A DNA stretch of 64,000 bases from Azovibrio restrictus DSM 23866 (GTDB lineage: Bacteria; Pseudomonadota; Gammaproteobacteria; Burkholderiales; Rhodocyclaceae), in the NCBI RefSeq assembly GCF_000429665.1, contig NZ_AUCH01000001.1, forward strand, positions 310,001 through 374,000, in the 5' to 3' direction. Below are positions 53,594 to 60,576 of this stretch, one piece after another. Position numbers and translations under genes: made by a program. Numbering within the stretch: the first letter of the stretch is position 1; each line of letters starts with the position of its first letter. Below the pieces are notes generated by a model. The model had not been told where the DNA came from, did no database searches, and saw only the letters and a program-made list of their open reading frames with translations.

Positions 53594-53842
53594 TCAGGCG
53601 GGGACCACCAGAATTTTCTGGGCCAGGCCATGACCCAGGGCCAGACGGGTATTGCCCACGGCCACCACGAGATTTCCTCCTTCGTGCTGCAGCAGGTGCA
53701 CTTCGCAACCGAGGGTCAAGCCCATGCCGGCCAGCCGCTTCTCCACCTCCCGCCCTTGGGCAAAGGCAGTGATGCGCATGGGCTCGCCGGGATTGGCCAG
53801 GGGCAGGGGCATGGACACAACAGCAGGATGAACGGCACTCAT
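53594..53842 (-). CDS. feoA: FeoA-like protein (first copy)
   Basis: An 82-aa FeoA-domain protein (AFAQGREVEKRLAGMGLTLGCEVHLLQ, RLALGHGLAQKILV). GGGAGG lies 7 bases before ATG 53842; the longer open frame upstream is not supported. It differs clearly from the second copy, so the two are not a recent duplication. It heads the feoA-feoA-feoB-feoC-dmeF operon. Confidence 0.92.
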   Translation of the reverse strand: MSAVHPAVVSMPLPLANPGEPMRITAFAQGREVEKRLAGMGLTLGCEVHLLQHEGGNLVVAVGNTRLALGHGLAQKILVVPA

Positions 53843-54026
53843 GGGCGCGCCTCCCGGCAGAAAGACCTGGCGGGAACGGACATCAACACCGGGGGGAATG
53901 GGAACAGCACGGAGAGCGGTTGCGGCATGGTCCGGGGACCTCCTCTGAAATCGGAAGGAACAGCCGGCCACGGGAACCCATTCGGACGCTTGCTACAAGG
54001 ATTCACTGGCTGGCCGAATTCACATA

Positions 54027-54045
54027 AATGATAACAACTATTATT
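54027..54045 (-). promoter_or_regulatory. Fur box of feo operon
   Basis: AATGATA and TATTATT form an imperfect inverted repeat (6 of 7 pairs) with a 5-base centre. It covers the spacer and -10 of the feo promoter. Confidence 0.6.
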
Positions 54046-54056
54046 GAAGATGACAA
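54028..54056 (-). promoter_or_regulatory. Promoter of feo operon
   Basis: TTGTCA and TATCAT are separated by exactly 17 bases on the minus strand; each matches 5 of 6 consensus bases. The predicted leader to the first feoA is about 180 bases. Confidence 0.65.
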
Positions 54057-54200
54057 AGCCAGTTGCATACCAGCTGCTGCGACAGTCCGATGCAAGAAAT
54101 CTGCCACCCACTCGAACAGCGGAACAGACAAGCTTCCCATGCATGGCCACAGCACACCCAAAGAAGGAAATTATCCACACCACCCATGCCCTTTGTCCTA

Positions 54201-54229
54201 TTGACAGACCGAACAACACTAACGAGAAT
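54201..54229 (+). promoter_or_regulatory. Promoter of the DUF2325/EAL operon
   Basis: A perfect TTGACA is followed after 17 bases by GAGAAT (4 of 6). The Fur box at 54227-54243 overlaps the -10 and the likely start site. Confidence 0.6.
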
Positions 54230-54243
54230 GATTCGCAATCATT
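54227..54243 (+). promoter_or_regulatory. Fur box of the DUF2325/EAL operon
   Basis: AATGATT-CGC-AATCATT is a perfect 7-3-7 inverted repeat; together with the preceding GAG it matches the GAGAATGATT half of typical Fur boxes. It lies 18 bases before the first ATG. Confidence 0.68.
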
Positions 54244-54261
54244 AACCGAATGGAGCGAACC

Positions 54262-54525
54262 ATGAGCCCCCTCACCCCCGTCAGCTCCTCCTTGAGCACA
54301 CCACCGGACGCGGCCCTGGCTACCGTGCTGACCCTGCTGCACTGCTACGCCCTGCGGGACAATCCGGACAGTCAGAATCCCCGCCTGGCCCAGGCCATCC
54401 TCTGCCAGCTGGAACACCTGTCGGAACACCCGGCCGTGGCCGCCCCCCTGCGCCGCACCTGTGAGCAGCTCTACGATGCCTGGCTGCCCCTGAGCCGCAA
54501 GAGCTGCCGCTCCAGGGAGATCTGA
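54262..54525 (+). CDS. Hypothetical small helical protein, paralogue A
   Basis: An 87-aa soluble, mainly helical protein. GGAG lies 6 bases before ATG 54262; an ATG at 54250 overlaps that RBS and is less likely. It is the first gene behind a Fur box. The C-terminal half (PLRRTCEQLYDAW) resembles that of the 97-aa protein at 56521 (PLRQCQEQLLARW). I do not recognise a family. Two bases separate it from the DUF2325 gene. Confidence 0.7.
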   Translation: MSPLTPVSSSLSTPPDAALATVLTLLHCYALRDNPDSQNPRLAQAILCQLEHLSEHPAVAAPLRRTCEQLYDAWLPLSRKSCRSREI

Positions 54526-54527
54526 GC

Positions 54528-55745
54528 ATGGACAAGCCCCTCCATCCAGGTGGCGGCTCCCGGCGCCTGAAGCTCTGGGAGCTGGAGCACAAATGCCACT
54601 GCCCGGTGGTCGGCGTGTGTTTTGATTTGAAACGGATTCGCCAGCTGGTCGGCAAGGTGATGGTGACCACGCCCCAGACCACGGATTTCGAGATTCACGT
54701 CACCGCCGTACGGGAAAGCGGCAGCCGCAGCGCCCTGGCCGAACTGCTGCAAAAAGAACTGGAGCGCCAGTACGCTCTGGCGGTCCAGCGCTTCAAGCGC
54801 GCCCGCAGCACCGATGAACTGACAGCACTCTGGCGTGATGCCCTGGCCATCACCGATATCGCCGGCCCCCTCTGGGCCACCCTGACCCATCCCCGCTGCA
54901 CCCCGGATCTGGTCCAGACCGTTTATGGGGATATCCACATGCTGCAGCACCAGGTTGGTGCGGGGGAACGGGCCGATCTGGCGGTATTGCGCCGCCTGCA
55001 GCAGGAAAAGACCGAACTGCTCGGGGCCCGGAACCAGTTGCAGGACAAGCTCACCGCCCTGCGCCAGCAGCATGCCCGGGAAATGGACGAACTCCGGCAG
55101 CAACTGGCAGCCAGCCGCGAAGAGGCCCTGCGCCAGGAACAGGCCAGCGCCCGCTACCAGGGGGAACTTGCCACCCTGCGCGAACACTTGCGGGAAAAGG
55201 AAACCCCGGTCGCCCTCGCGCGCCGGGCCCAGCAAGCCGAATCCCGTTACACGGCCCTGCGCGCCAGAACGTCCGAACTGGAGCATCAGGTCGATCGCCT
55301 GCAGAAGGAAAACGTCCAGCTGGCAGAAGCCCTGACCCGCCAGCCGCCATCCCCGACCATGCCAGATGCACCAGCTCCCGCCGCCGATGACGCGCTGGTC
55401 GGACGCTGCGTCCTCTGCGTCGGCGGCCGCACCGGAGCCGCCCATCATTACCGGGCCCTGGTGGAACGCCTGGGAGGGCGCTTCATCCACCACGACGGCG
55501 GCATGGAAGAAAACCTGGGCCGCCTGGAAGGCTCCATCGCCGCTGCCGACGCAGTGATCTGCCAGGCCGGCTGCATCAGTCACAACGCCTACTGGCGCGT
55601 CAAGGAACAATGCAAGCGCACCGGCAAGCCCTGCCTGTACCTGAAAACCCCCAGTCTCAGCACCTTCGTGCGCAGCCTGGAACAGCTGGCCCAGCCGGTT
55701 GCTGCCGCTCCCATCCCCTGCCCCTCCGAAAAGGCTGCCCCATGA
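54528..55745 (+). CDS. DUF2325 domain protein with coiled coil
   Basis: A 405-aa protein with three parts: an N-terminal region with a Cys motif (EHKCHCPVVGVC, residues ~22-33), a long coiled coil (~150-265, rich in Glu/Gln/Leu/Arg), and a C-terminal DUF2325 domain (~288-390; VLCVGGRTGAAHHYRALVE, CQAGCISHNAYW, CKRTGKPC). The Cys residues and iron-operon context suggest metal or redox sensing, but the family function is unknown. Its stop overlaps the EAL gene start. Confidence 0.85.
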   Translation: MDKPLHPGGGSRRLKLWELEHKCHCPVVGVCFDLKRIRQLVGKVMVTTPQTTDFEIHVTAVRESGSRSALAELLQKELERQYALAVQRFKRARSTDELTALWRDALAITDIAGPLWATLTHPRCTPDLVQTVYGDIHMLQHQVGAGERADLAVLRRLQQEKTELLGARNQLQDKLTALRQQHAREMDELRQQLAASREEALRQEQASARYQGELATLREHLREKETPVALARRAQQAESRYTALRARTSELEHQVDRLQKENVQLAEALTRQPPSPTMPDAPAPAADDALVGRCVLCVGGRTGAAHHYRALVERLGGRFIHHDGGMEENLGRLEGSIAAADAVICQAGCISHNAYWRVKEQCKRTGKPCLYLKTPSLSTFVRSLEQLAQPVAAAPIPCPSEKAAP

Positions 55746-56524
55746 ATGCCCGACTTCCCCTCGCCCCCAGCAGCATCAATGCCTACCAGCTGCACCCCCA
55801 CGAGATCCTGGAAATTGCCGTCCAGGGCCGCTGCGGCGTGGAGTACCAACCCCTGGTCTCGGCCAGCACCGAACGCATCATCGGCTACGAGGCCCTGGCC
55901 CGCTTCTACCGATACGAAGGCTCCCCCATCGCCCCGGACACCCTGTTCGAGCGCCTGCATGTGGAACCCCTGCTGCTCTACCACCTGGAACTCTCCGCCA
56001 AACGGATACAGCTGCAACACGCGCCGGAAGAGGGACTGCTGTTTCTCAACCTGGATCCGGACAGCTACGACCAGGGAGAAAAAGATCACCCCGGGGGCAA
56101 CACCTTCCTGGACCTGTTCGAAGATTGCGGCATCAAGGAACGTCTGGTGATCGAGATCATCGAGAACCTGGCCGTACGCGACGTAGTGCTTTCCCGGCGC
56201 ATGATCGACACCCTCTCCGGACACGAGCTCAAGGTGGCCATGGACGATCTGGCCGTTTCCAAGGGCCTGATTTCCTTCGGCTCCCTGGCTGACGCCACCT
56301 ACCTCAAATTCGACCTCTCCTGGCTGGCGGAGCAGGGACAGCCGCGCCGGGAGGAAATCCTGCGCTGGTCCCTGTCAGCCGCCCACGCCATGTCGGTGAT
56401 GACCGTGCTGGAAGGCGTGGAAACCGAGGCTGACCTGGAGTTCGCCCGCAAACACGGCTTCGATCTGGTCCAGGGCTTCCGCTATCGGGAACACTTCAGG
56501 CACTGGCACCCGGAGCAATTATGA
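55742..56524 (+). CDS. EAL-domain c-di-GMP phosphodiesterase in a Fur-type operon
   Basis: A 260-aa stand-alone EAL protein. Motifs are GYEALARF, FLNLDPD, IEIIENL, MDDLA (for DDFG), LKFDLSWL, LEGVETEADL and QGFRYREHF. The metal-binding acidic residues, the catalytic Glu and the Lys are present, while the loop after DD is altered, so activity is probable but not certain. The start at 55742 overlaps the DUF2325 stop (ATGA) and the stop overlaps the next ATG. Iron starvation would be expected to raise it. Confidence 0.88.
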   Translation: MNARLPLAPSSINAYQLHPHEILEIAVQGRCGVEYQPLVSASTERIIGYEALARFYRYEGSPIAPDTLFERLHVEPLLLYHLELSAKRIQLQHAPEEGLLFLNLDPDSYDQGEKDHPGGNTFLDLFEDCGIKERLVIEIIENLAVRDVVLSRRMIDTLSGHELKVAMDDLAVSKGLISFGSLADATYLKFDLSWLAEQGQPRREEILRWSLSAAHAMSVMTVLEGVETEADLEFARKHGFDLVQGFRYREHFRHWHPEQL

Positions 56525-56814
56525 CCCCGTCTTCGCGAAACCAGCCCATGGGCCAAGAAACCCCCTCCGCCGAAGAATGCGTGCACCTCATCTCCGAGGC
56601 CATGTACTGGATGACCGAACACGCCTGCACCGGCGAACCAGCCATGTGCTGGCTGGTGGTGCGCAAGCTCTCGGAAATCCAGCGCCTGCCCCGGGAACGC
56701 ATTCCCCTGCCCCTGCGCCAGTGCCAGGAACAGCTGCTCGCCCGCTGGGCCGACCTGGCCCATGCCTATGCGGAACTGGAACGCGACGACGACGGCGCAC
56801 CCACCACCCATTAA
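56521..56814 (+). CDS. Hypothetical small helical protein, paralogue B
   Basis: A 97-aa protein with helices carrying Cys and Trp residues (EECVHLISEAMYWMTEHAC, WLVVRKLSEIQ). Its ATG overlaps the EAL stop. Similarity to the 87-aa protein at 54262 (PLRxxCxEQL and a Trp at matching spacing) indicates an old duplication. The two flank the DUF2325-EAL pair in one transcription unit. No known family. Confidence 0.7.
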   Translation: MTPSSRNQPMGQETPSAEECVHLISEAMYWMTEHACTGEPAMCWLVVRKLSEIQRLPRERIPLPLRQCQEQLLARWADLAHAYAELERDDDGAPTTH

Positions 56815-56837
56815 CCCACCCATCAGAAAGGAAAAAC

Positions 56838-57449
56838 ATGTCCCGTTACACCGGTCCCCGCCTCAAAGTCCTGCGCGCCCTGGGCGTGGACCTCCCCGGC
56901 CTGTCCCGCAAGAGCATGCAGGACCGCCCCAACCCGCCGGGCCAGCATGGCTCGAAACAAAAGCGCAAGTCCGACTTCGGCCTGAAGCTCATGGAAAAGC
57001 AGAAACTGCGCTACAACTATGGCATCACCGAAACCCAGTTGCGCCGTATCGTCCTCAAGTCCAAGACCATGAAGGGCTCCACCGGGGAAAATATCCTCAG
57101 CCTGCTGGAACGGCGCCTGGACAACGTGGTGTTCCGGGCCGGTTACGCCCCCACCATTCCCGCCGCCCGGCAGCTGGTGCGCCACGGCCACATCCGGCTC
57201 AACAACCGGCGCAGCACCATCCCCAGCCAGCAGGTCAGAATCGGTGACCAGATCACCCTGCACAAACCCGAATCCATGCTGCAGGTAGTCAAGGAAAGCT
57301 TGGCCGAGCCCGCCCTGATCCGCCCCGAATGGCTCTCCTGGGACGATGGCGCCCGCACGGTCCGGGTGGCCCATCTGCCCGGCTCCAGCGATGTGCCCTT
57401 TCCCATCGACATGCAGCAGGTGGTCGAATACTACGCCCTGCGCACCTGA
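56838..57449 (+). CDS. rpsD: Ribosomal protein S4 paralogue
   Basis: A 203-aa S4 protein: the N-terminal S4 region (YTGPRLKVLRALGVDL, PPGQHGSKQKRKSDFG), then KQKLRYNYGITETQLRR and the S4 RNA-binding domain (LLERRLDNVVFRAGYAPT, ARQLVRHGHIRLNN). It is diverged from housekeeping betaproteobacterial S4, lacks cysteine, and is not among other ribosomal genes. Its place at the end of a Fur-type operon indicates an iron-regulated alternative S4. AAAGGA precedes the ATG by 7 bases. The canonical rpsD should lie elsewhere. Confidence 0.88.
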   Translation: MSRYTGPRLKVLRALGVDLPGLSRKSMQDRPNPPGQHGSKQKRKSDFGLKLMEKQKLRYNYGITETQLRRIVLKSKTMKGSTGENILSLLERRLDNVVFRAGYAPTIPAARQLVRHGHIRLNNRRSTIPSQQVRIGDQITLHKPESMLQVVKESLAEPALIRPEWLSWDDGARTVRVAHLPGSSDVPFPIDMQQVVEYYALRT

Positions 57450-57470
57450 TGCAAATATTCAAGGAAGGTG

Positions 57471-57499
57471 TTGACGGCAGGCCTTGAGTGAACAACAAT
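57471..57499 (+). promoter_or_regulatory. Candidate hemP promoter
   Basis: TTGACG and AACAAT are separated by 17 bases in the spacer after the S4 gene; the -10 is weak (4 of 6). A Fur-like site overlaps it. Confidence 0.45.
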
Positions 57500-57515
57500 A
57501 GCAACAGTTCTCATT
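57497..57515 (+). promoter_or_regulatory. Fur-like site upstream of hemP
   Basis: AATAGCAACAGTTCTCATT has one strong Fur half (TTCTCATT) and one poor half. It lies at the start region of the candidate hemP promoter. Confidence 0.42.
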
Positions 57516-57573
57516 TAAACATCAATAAGAGTGACTAGCCATGCTGAGCCCTTATCGCATCAGGACCACCGCC

Positions 57574-57750
57574 ATGAATACGCCGCCCAATCCCGTGCCT
57601 CCCTGTGCCGATCAGACCAGCCCGGCCCTACCCACCCTGGATACCCGGCAACTGTTTCAGAATGGCCAGCGCCAGGTGGAAATCATTCATGGTGATGTGC
57701 GTTATTCCCTGCGCCTGACCCGGGAAAACAAGCTGATCCTGACCAAGTAA
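57574..57750 (+). CDS. hemP: Hemin uptake protein HemP
   Basis: A 58-aa HemP-family protein. The diagnostic C-terminus is LFQNGQRQVEIIHGDVRYSLRL followed by TRENKLILTK. HemP is a small Fur-regulated factor for haem uptake, acting as activator of haem receptor expression in some betaproteobacteria. ATG 57574 has AGGA before it; an in-frame ATG at 57541 adds 11 residues. It supports haem as a substrate of the nearby TonB operon. Confidence 0.9.
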   Translation: MNTPPNPVPPCADQTSPALPTLDTRQLFQNGQRQVEIIHGDVRYSLRLTRENKLILTK

Positions 57751-57838
57751 GCGCCGTACCGATTCATCGTTCTCCGTTGTTGCACTCTCGTTGGTTCAGC
57801 CAGCCATCGCCAGCCAAACCTTTTTTGAACAAACCGCT

Positions 57839-57867
57839 TTGACCTCACTCAAAGCAGCGACTGCAAT
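57839..57867 (+). promoter_or_regulatory. Candidate bfd promoter
   Basis: TTGACC and TGCAAT are separated by 17 bases (5 of 6 and 4 of 6 matches), 85 bases before the bfd ATG. A GAATTC repeat pair follows at 57871-57888, of unknown meaning. Confidence 0.4.
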
Positions 57868-57952
57868 ACGAATTCGAACAAGAATTCCTAGCAACTACGA
57901 GGCTGGCACAATAATTTCATGGGCTGGCCACCACCCCACAGGAGTCTGATTC

Positions 57953-58186
57953 ATGTACGTCTGTGTCTGCCAAGGTGTCACTGAACGCCAGATTCACGAA
58001 GCGGCACGCAATGGCGCCAGCCGCCTCAAGGATTTGCGCCAGCAACTGGGCGTCACCCAGGATTGCGGCCGTTGCGCCACCTGTGCCCACGAGTGCCTGA
58101 AAGATGCCCGCAAGGCCCAGCAGCAGTCGGCCGCGCCCTTCATACCGGTACACCTGGCCCCCACACCGGAGCTGATGCCCGCCTGA
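57953..58186 (+). CDS. bfd: Bacterioferritin-associated ferredoxin
   Basis: A 77-aa [2Fe-2S] protein. The four cluster ligands are in YVCVCQGVT (C4, C6) and DCGRCATC (first two Cys, residues 38 and 41); a further two Cys follow. Bfd donates electrons to release iron from bacterioferritin. It precedes two bacterioferritin genes, the usual order. AGGAG lies about 8 bases before the ATG. Confidence 0.93.
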   Translation: MYVCVCQGVTERQIHEAARNGASRLKDLRQQLGVTQDCGRCATCAHECLKDARKAQQQSAAPFIPVHLAPTPELMPA

Positions 58187-58311
58187 TTGTCGTTTTTCCT
58201 ACATAAATTCAGCTTCTAAGCTCGCTGTCCCGGCTCGCCCCAGAGGCTTCTTGACGGCAACTTTTCGTAGTACCCTGCGCATGGTCAGCACCCCCAATAA
58301 AGGAGCCCTCC

Positions 58312-58788
58312 ATGCAAGGCGACAAGCAAGTCCTCAAATTCCTCAACAAGCAGCTCACCCATGAGCTGACGGCCATCAACCAGTATTTCCTCCACGCCCG
58401 CATGTACGGCAACTGGGGCTTCGAACGCCTCGGCAAGCACGAGTACAAGGAATCCATCGAGGAAATGAAGCATGCGGACAAGCTCATCGAGCGCATCCTG
58501 CTGCTGGAAGGCCTGCCCAATCTGCAGAACCTGGACAAACTCCTGATCGGTGAAAACGTGCCCGAGTGCATCCAGGGCGACCTGAAACTGGAGAAGGTTT
58601 CCCACGCTACCCTGAAGGAAGCCATCGCCTACTGCGAGTCAGCCAAGGATTATGTTTCCCGGGAACTGCTGGACGACATCCTCGAAGACACCGAGGAACA
58701 TATCGACTACCTGGAAACCCAGCTGGAGCTGATCGAGAAGGTCGGGCTGCAGAATTACCTCCAGTCCCAGATCCACGAAGAAGACTGA
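58312..58788 (+). CDS. bfr: Bacterioferritin, haem-binding subunit
   Basis: A 158-aa bacterioferritin. The haem ligand M52 is present (IEEMKHAD). Ferroxidase ligands E18, E51, H54, E94 and H130 are present, but the position of E127 (three before H130) is Thr: the sequence reads DTEEH rather than an ExxH. It is therefore probably a haem-carrying subunit with an incomplete di-iron site. The partner 73 bases downstream has the opposite set. Iron is stored as a 24-mer. AAAGGAG precedes the ATG. Confidence 0.94.
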   Translation: MQGDKQVLKFLNKQLTHELTAINQYFLHARMYGNWGFERLGKHEYKESIEEMKHADKLIERILLLEGLPNLQNLDKLLIGENVPECIQGDLKLEKVSHATLKEAIAYCESAKDYVSRELLDDILEDTEEHIDYLETQLELIEKVGLQNYLQSQIHEED

Positions 58789-58861
58789 TCCCCCTCCCCA
58801 GCCAGCCAGTCCCCCAGACCAGCCAGCCACCCACAATCCATCAGAATCAAGGAGTGCAGCC

Positions 58862-59347
58862 ATGAAAGGCGACAAGAAGATTATTCAGCGGCTCAACCAG
58901 TTGCTGGCCGGAGAGCTGACCGCCATCGACCAGTACTTCATCCACGCGGAGATGTACAAGAACTTCGGTCTGAACCGCCTGTTCGAACGGGTCAACCACG
59001 AGATGGAAGACGAACGGGAACACGCCCGGGCCCTGATCGCCCGCATCCTGTTTCTGGAAGGCACCCCCGACCTGGCCACCCGTGAAGCCCTGAAGGTGGG
59101 CAAGGATGTCCCCGCCATGCTGGAAAACGATCTTGCAGTGGAGTACTCGGTGGTCAAGGCCCTGAAGGACGTGATCGCCGAATGCGAAGCCGCCAAAGAT
59201 TACGTGACCCGGGAAATCCTCGAACAGATGCTGGACGATACCGAACAGGACCACGCCCACTGGCTGGAACAGCAGCTGGGCCTGATCAAGCTCACCGGCC
59301 TGCAGAACTACCTGCAGTCCCAGATGGGCAGCGGCAGCCCCACCTGA
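58862..59347 (+). CDS. bfr: Bacterioferritin, ferroxidase subunit
   Basis: A 161-aa bacterioferritin paralogue. Ferroxidase ligands E18, E51, H54 and E94 are present and the C-terminal ExxH is intact (EQDH), but the haem ligand position 52 is Arg (EDEREHAR). It should oxidise Fe(II) but not bind haem on its own. It forms a pair with the preceding subunit, as in the alpha/beta bacterioferritins described in Pseudomonas putida. A good terminator follows. Confidence 0.93.
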   Translation: MKGDKKIIQRLNQLLAGELTAIDQYFIHAEMYKNFGLNRLFERVNHEMEDEREHARALIARILFLEGTPDLATREALKVGKDVPAMLENDLAVEYSVVKALKDVIAECEAAKDYVTREILEQMLDDTEQDHAHWLEQQLGLIKLTGLQNYLQSQMGSGSPT

Positions 59348-59367
59348 GTCCGACCCCGCACCAGAGC

Positions 59368-59393
59368 AAGGCAGGCTGCGGCCTGCCTTTTTT
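59368..59393 (+). terminator. Terminator of the bfd-bfr genes
   Basis: A 9-bp stem (AAGGCAGGC / GCCTGCCTT) with a TGCG loop is followed by TTTT. Confidence 0.88.
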
Positions 59394-59420
59394 CCGGGCG
59401 CCAGTCTGGCCCGGCAGCCC

Positions 59421-60383
59421 TCAGGCCAGGCGCCACACTTCTTCTTGGCCGGCCACCACCTCCCCCACCACGGCCGCGTGGCCAAACCCCTGTTGCAGGA
59501 AAATCGCCAGGGCCTCGGTCACCGTATCCGGGTGGCAGACCACTACCAGGGGGCCGTTGAGGGGACTGTCCGCCAGCAAGGCCGGGTAAGGGTCTCCCCC
59601 GGCAGCTTCCCCGGCCAGGGCCGCCGCCCGGTGCAAGAGGGGCAGAGCCCCCCGTTCCAGACGGACGCCCATCCCTGGCCGGCCCACTTGATCGAGAACC
59701 GCAGCGAGTCCGCCCTCCTCCACGGCCAGCACCTGATGCACGCCATCCAGGCAGTCCAGGGCCGGGCCGGAGCAGTTGGGCTGCAGCAGGGCGCTATCCA
59801 GCCACTCCCGGACATCATGGGCATGCAGCAGCCCCCTGGCCAGGGCGGCCCGATAGCAGGCGTCGCCCAGGGGTTTGCCGAGAATCACCCGATCTCCGGC
59901 CGAGGGAGGGGAACCATGCTCCATGTTGCGCGGATTGAGCTGCCCCAGGGCCAGGAGGCCGCAGGACAGGGTCGGCCCGGGCATCACGTGGATACCCCCG
60001 AGCTCCACTTCCGCCAGCTGACAGCAGGCCGACAGGCCCGCCTCCATCCCCACCAGCATGCGGCTGGGAATATCGGGTTCGGGCAGGGTCAGCAGGGCCA
60101 GGGCCGCCACCGGCCTGGCCCCACGGGCATAGAGGCCGTTCAGGGCATGGGCGGCAGCGACCTGGCCGAACAGGAAGGGTTCTTCGAAGGGAGGCTGGCA
60201 GCAGCGCTGGACCACCTTGAAGGCCAGCTGCTCACTCACGGGATGAACCCTGGCCTCCGGATTGCGGGCCAGGGACTGCAGCAACTCTGGCCCCACCCAG
60301 CGGCTCCCCAGGCGGGGCAGCAGCGCCTGGAGCTCCGCTGCCGCCAGGGGGAAAATGGTGCTACTCGGCGTCAAACCCGGCAT
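59421..60383 (-). CDS. SelD-like (AIR synthase-fold) protein, degenerate
   Basis: A protein of about 320 aa with the PurM/SelD fold. FGQVAAAHALNGLYARGARPVAALAL aligns with the SelD segment around NALSDVYAMGG, and VILGKPLGDACYRAALARGL with its VLTKPLG segment. The Cys/Lys Gly-rich catalytic N-terminus of SelD is missing, and the metal-binding NALSD Asp is replaced (HALNG), so selenophosphate synthesis is unlikely. ATG 60383 overlaps the end of copZ. Its role in a copper operon is unknown. Confidence 0.6.
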   Translation of the reverse strand: MPGLTPSSTIFPLAAAELQALLPRLGSRWVGPELLQSLARNPEARVHPVSEQLAFKVVQRCCQPPFEEPFLFGQVAAAHALNGLYARGARPVAALALLTLPEPDIPSRMLVGMEAGLSACCQLAEVELGGIHVMPGPTLSCGLLALGQLNPRNMEHGSPPSAGDRVILGKPLGDACYRAALARGLLHAHDVREWLDSALLQPNCSGPALDCLDGVHQVLAVEEGGLAAVLDQVGRPGMGVRLERGALPLLHRAAALAGEAAGGDPYPALLADSPLNGPLVVVCHPDTVTEALAIFLQQGFGHAAVVGEVVAGQEEVWRLA

Positions 60384-60567
60384 CTTCGATGGCCGCGCAG
60401 AGGGCCGGGCGGTCCACCTTGCCGGCATCGAAACTCACCCGGGCCCGGGCGGCTTCCAGGGAAACCTCCACTTCAGCCACTCCATCCAGGGCCTGCAGCA
60501 CCCCGGTGACATTCTTGACGCAGCCCTGGCAGCTCATGCCGCCCACCTTGATGGTCGTGTTGTCCAC
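60361..60567 (-). CDS. copZ: Copper chaperone CopZ-like HMA protein
   Basis: A 68-aa heavy-metal-associated domain with the metal site GGMSCQGC (Cys13 and Cys16) and the closing AIEDAGFDAE. It carries Cu(I) to CopA. It lies 9 bases after the PAS-GGDEF-EAL gene and overlaps the SelD-like gene. The upstream copA fragment in the same direction supports copper over other metals. Confidence 0.9.
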   Translation of the reverse strand: MDNTTIKVGGMSCQGCVKNVTGVLQALDGVAEVEVSLEAARARVSFDAGKVDRPALCAAIEDAGFDAE

Positions 60568-60576
60568 GCGTAGCTC

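Larger units (their letters stand above)
53843..54261. other. Divergent regulatory region between feo and the DUF2325/EAL operon
   Basis: These 419 bases carry two Fur-type promoters facing apart, one for feoA (54028-54056) and one for the rightward operon (54201-54229). The 180-base feo leader shows no clear riboswitch. The middle part (54060-54200) has no gene I can support. Confidence 0.7.

Noticed and set aside
57871..57888. GAATTC-centred repeat as a Fur or IscR site for bfd
   Set aside because: It is an inverted-repeat-like pair but does not match Fur or IscR consensus well; mentioned only with the promoter.
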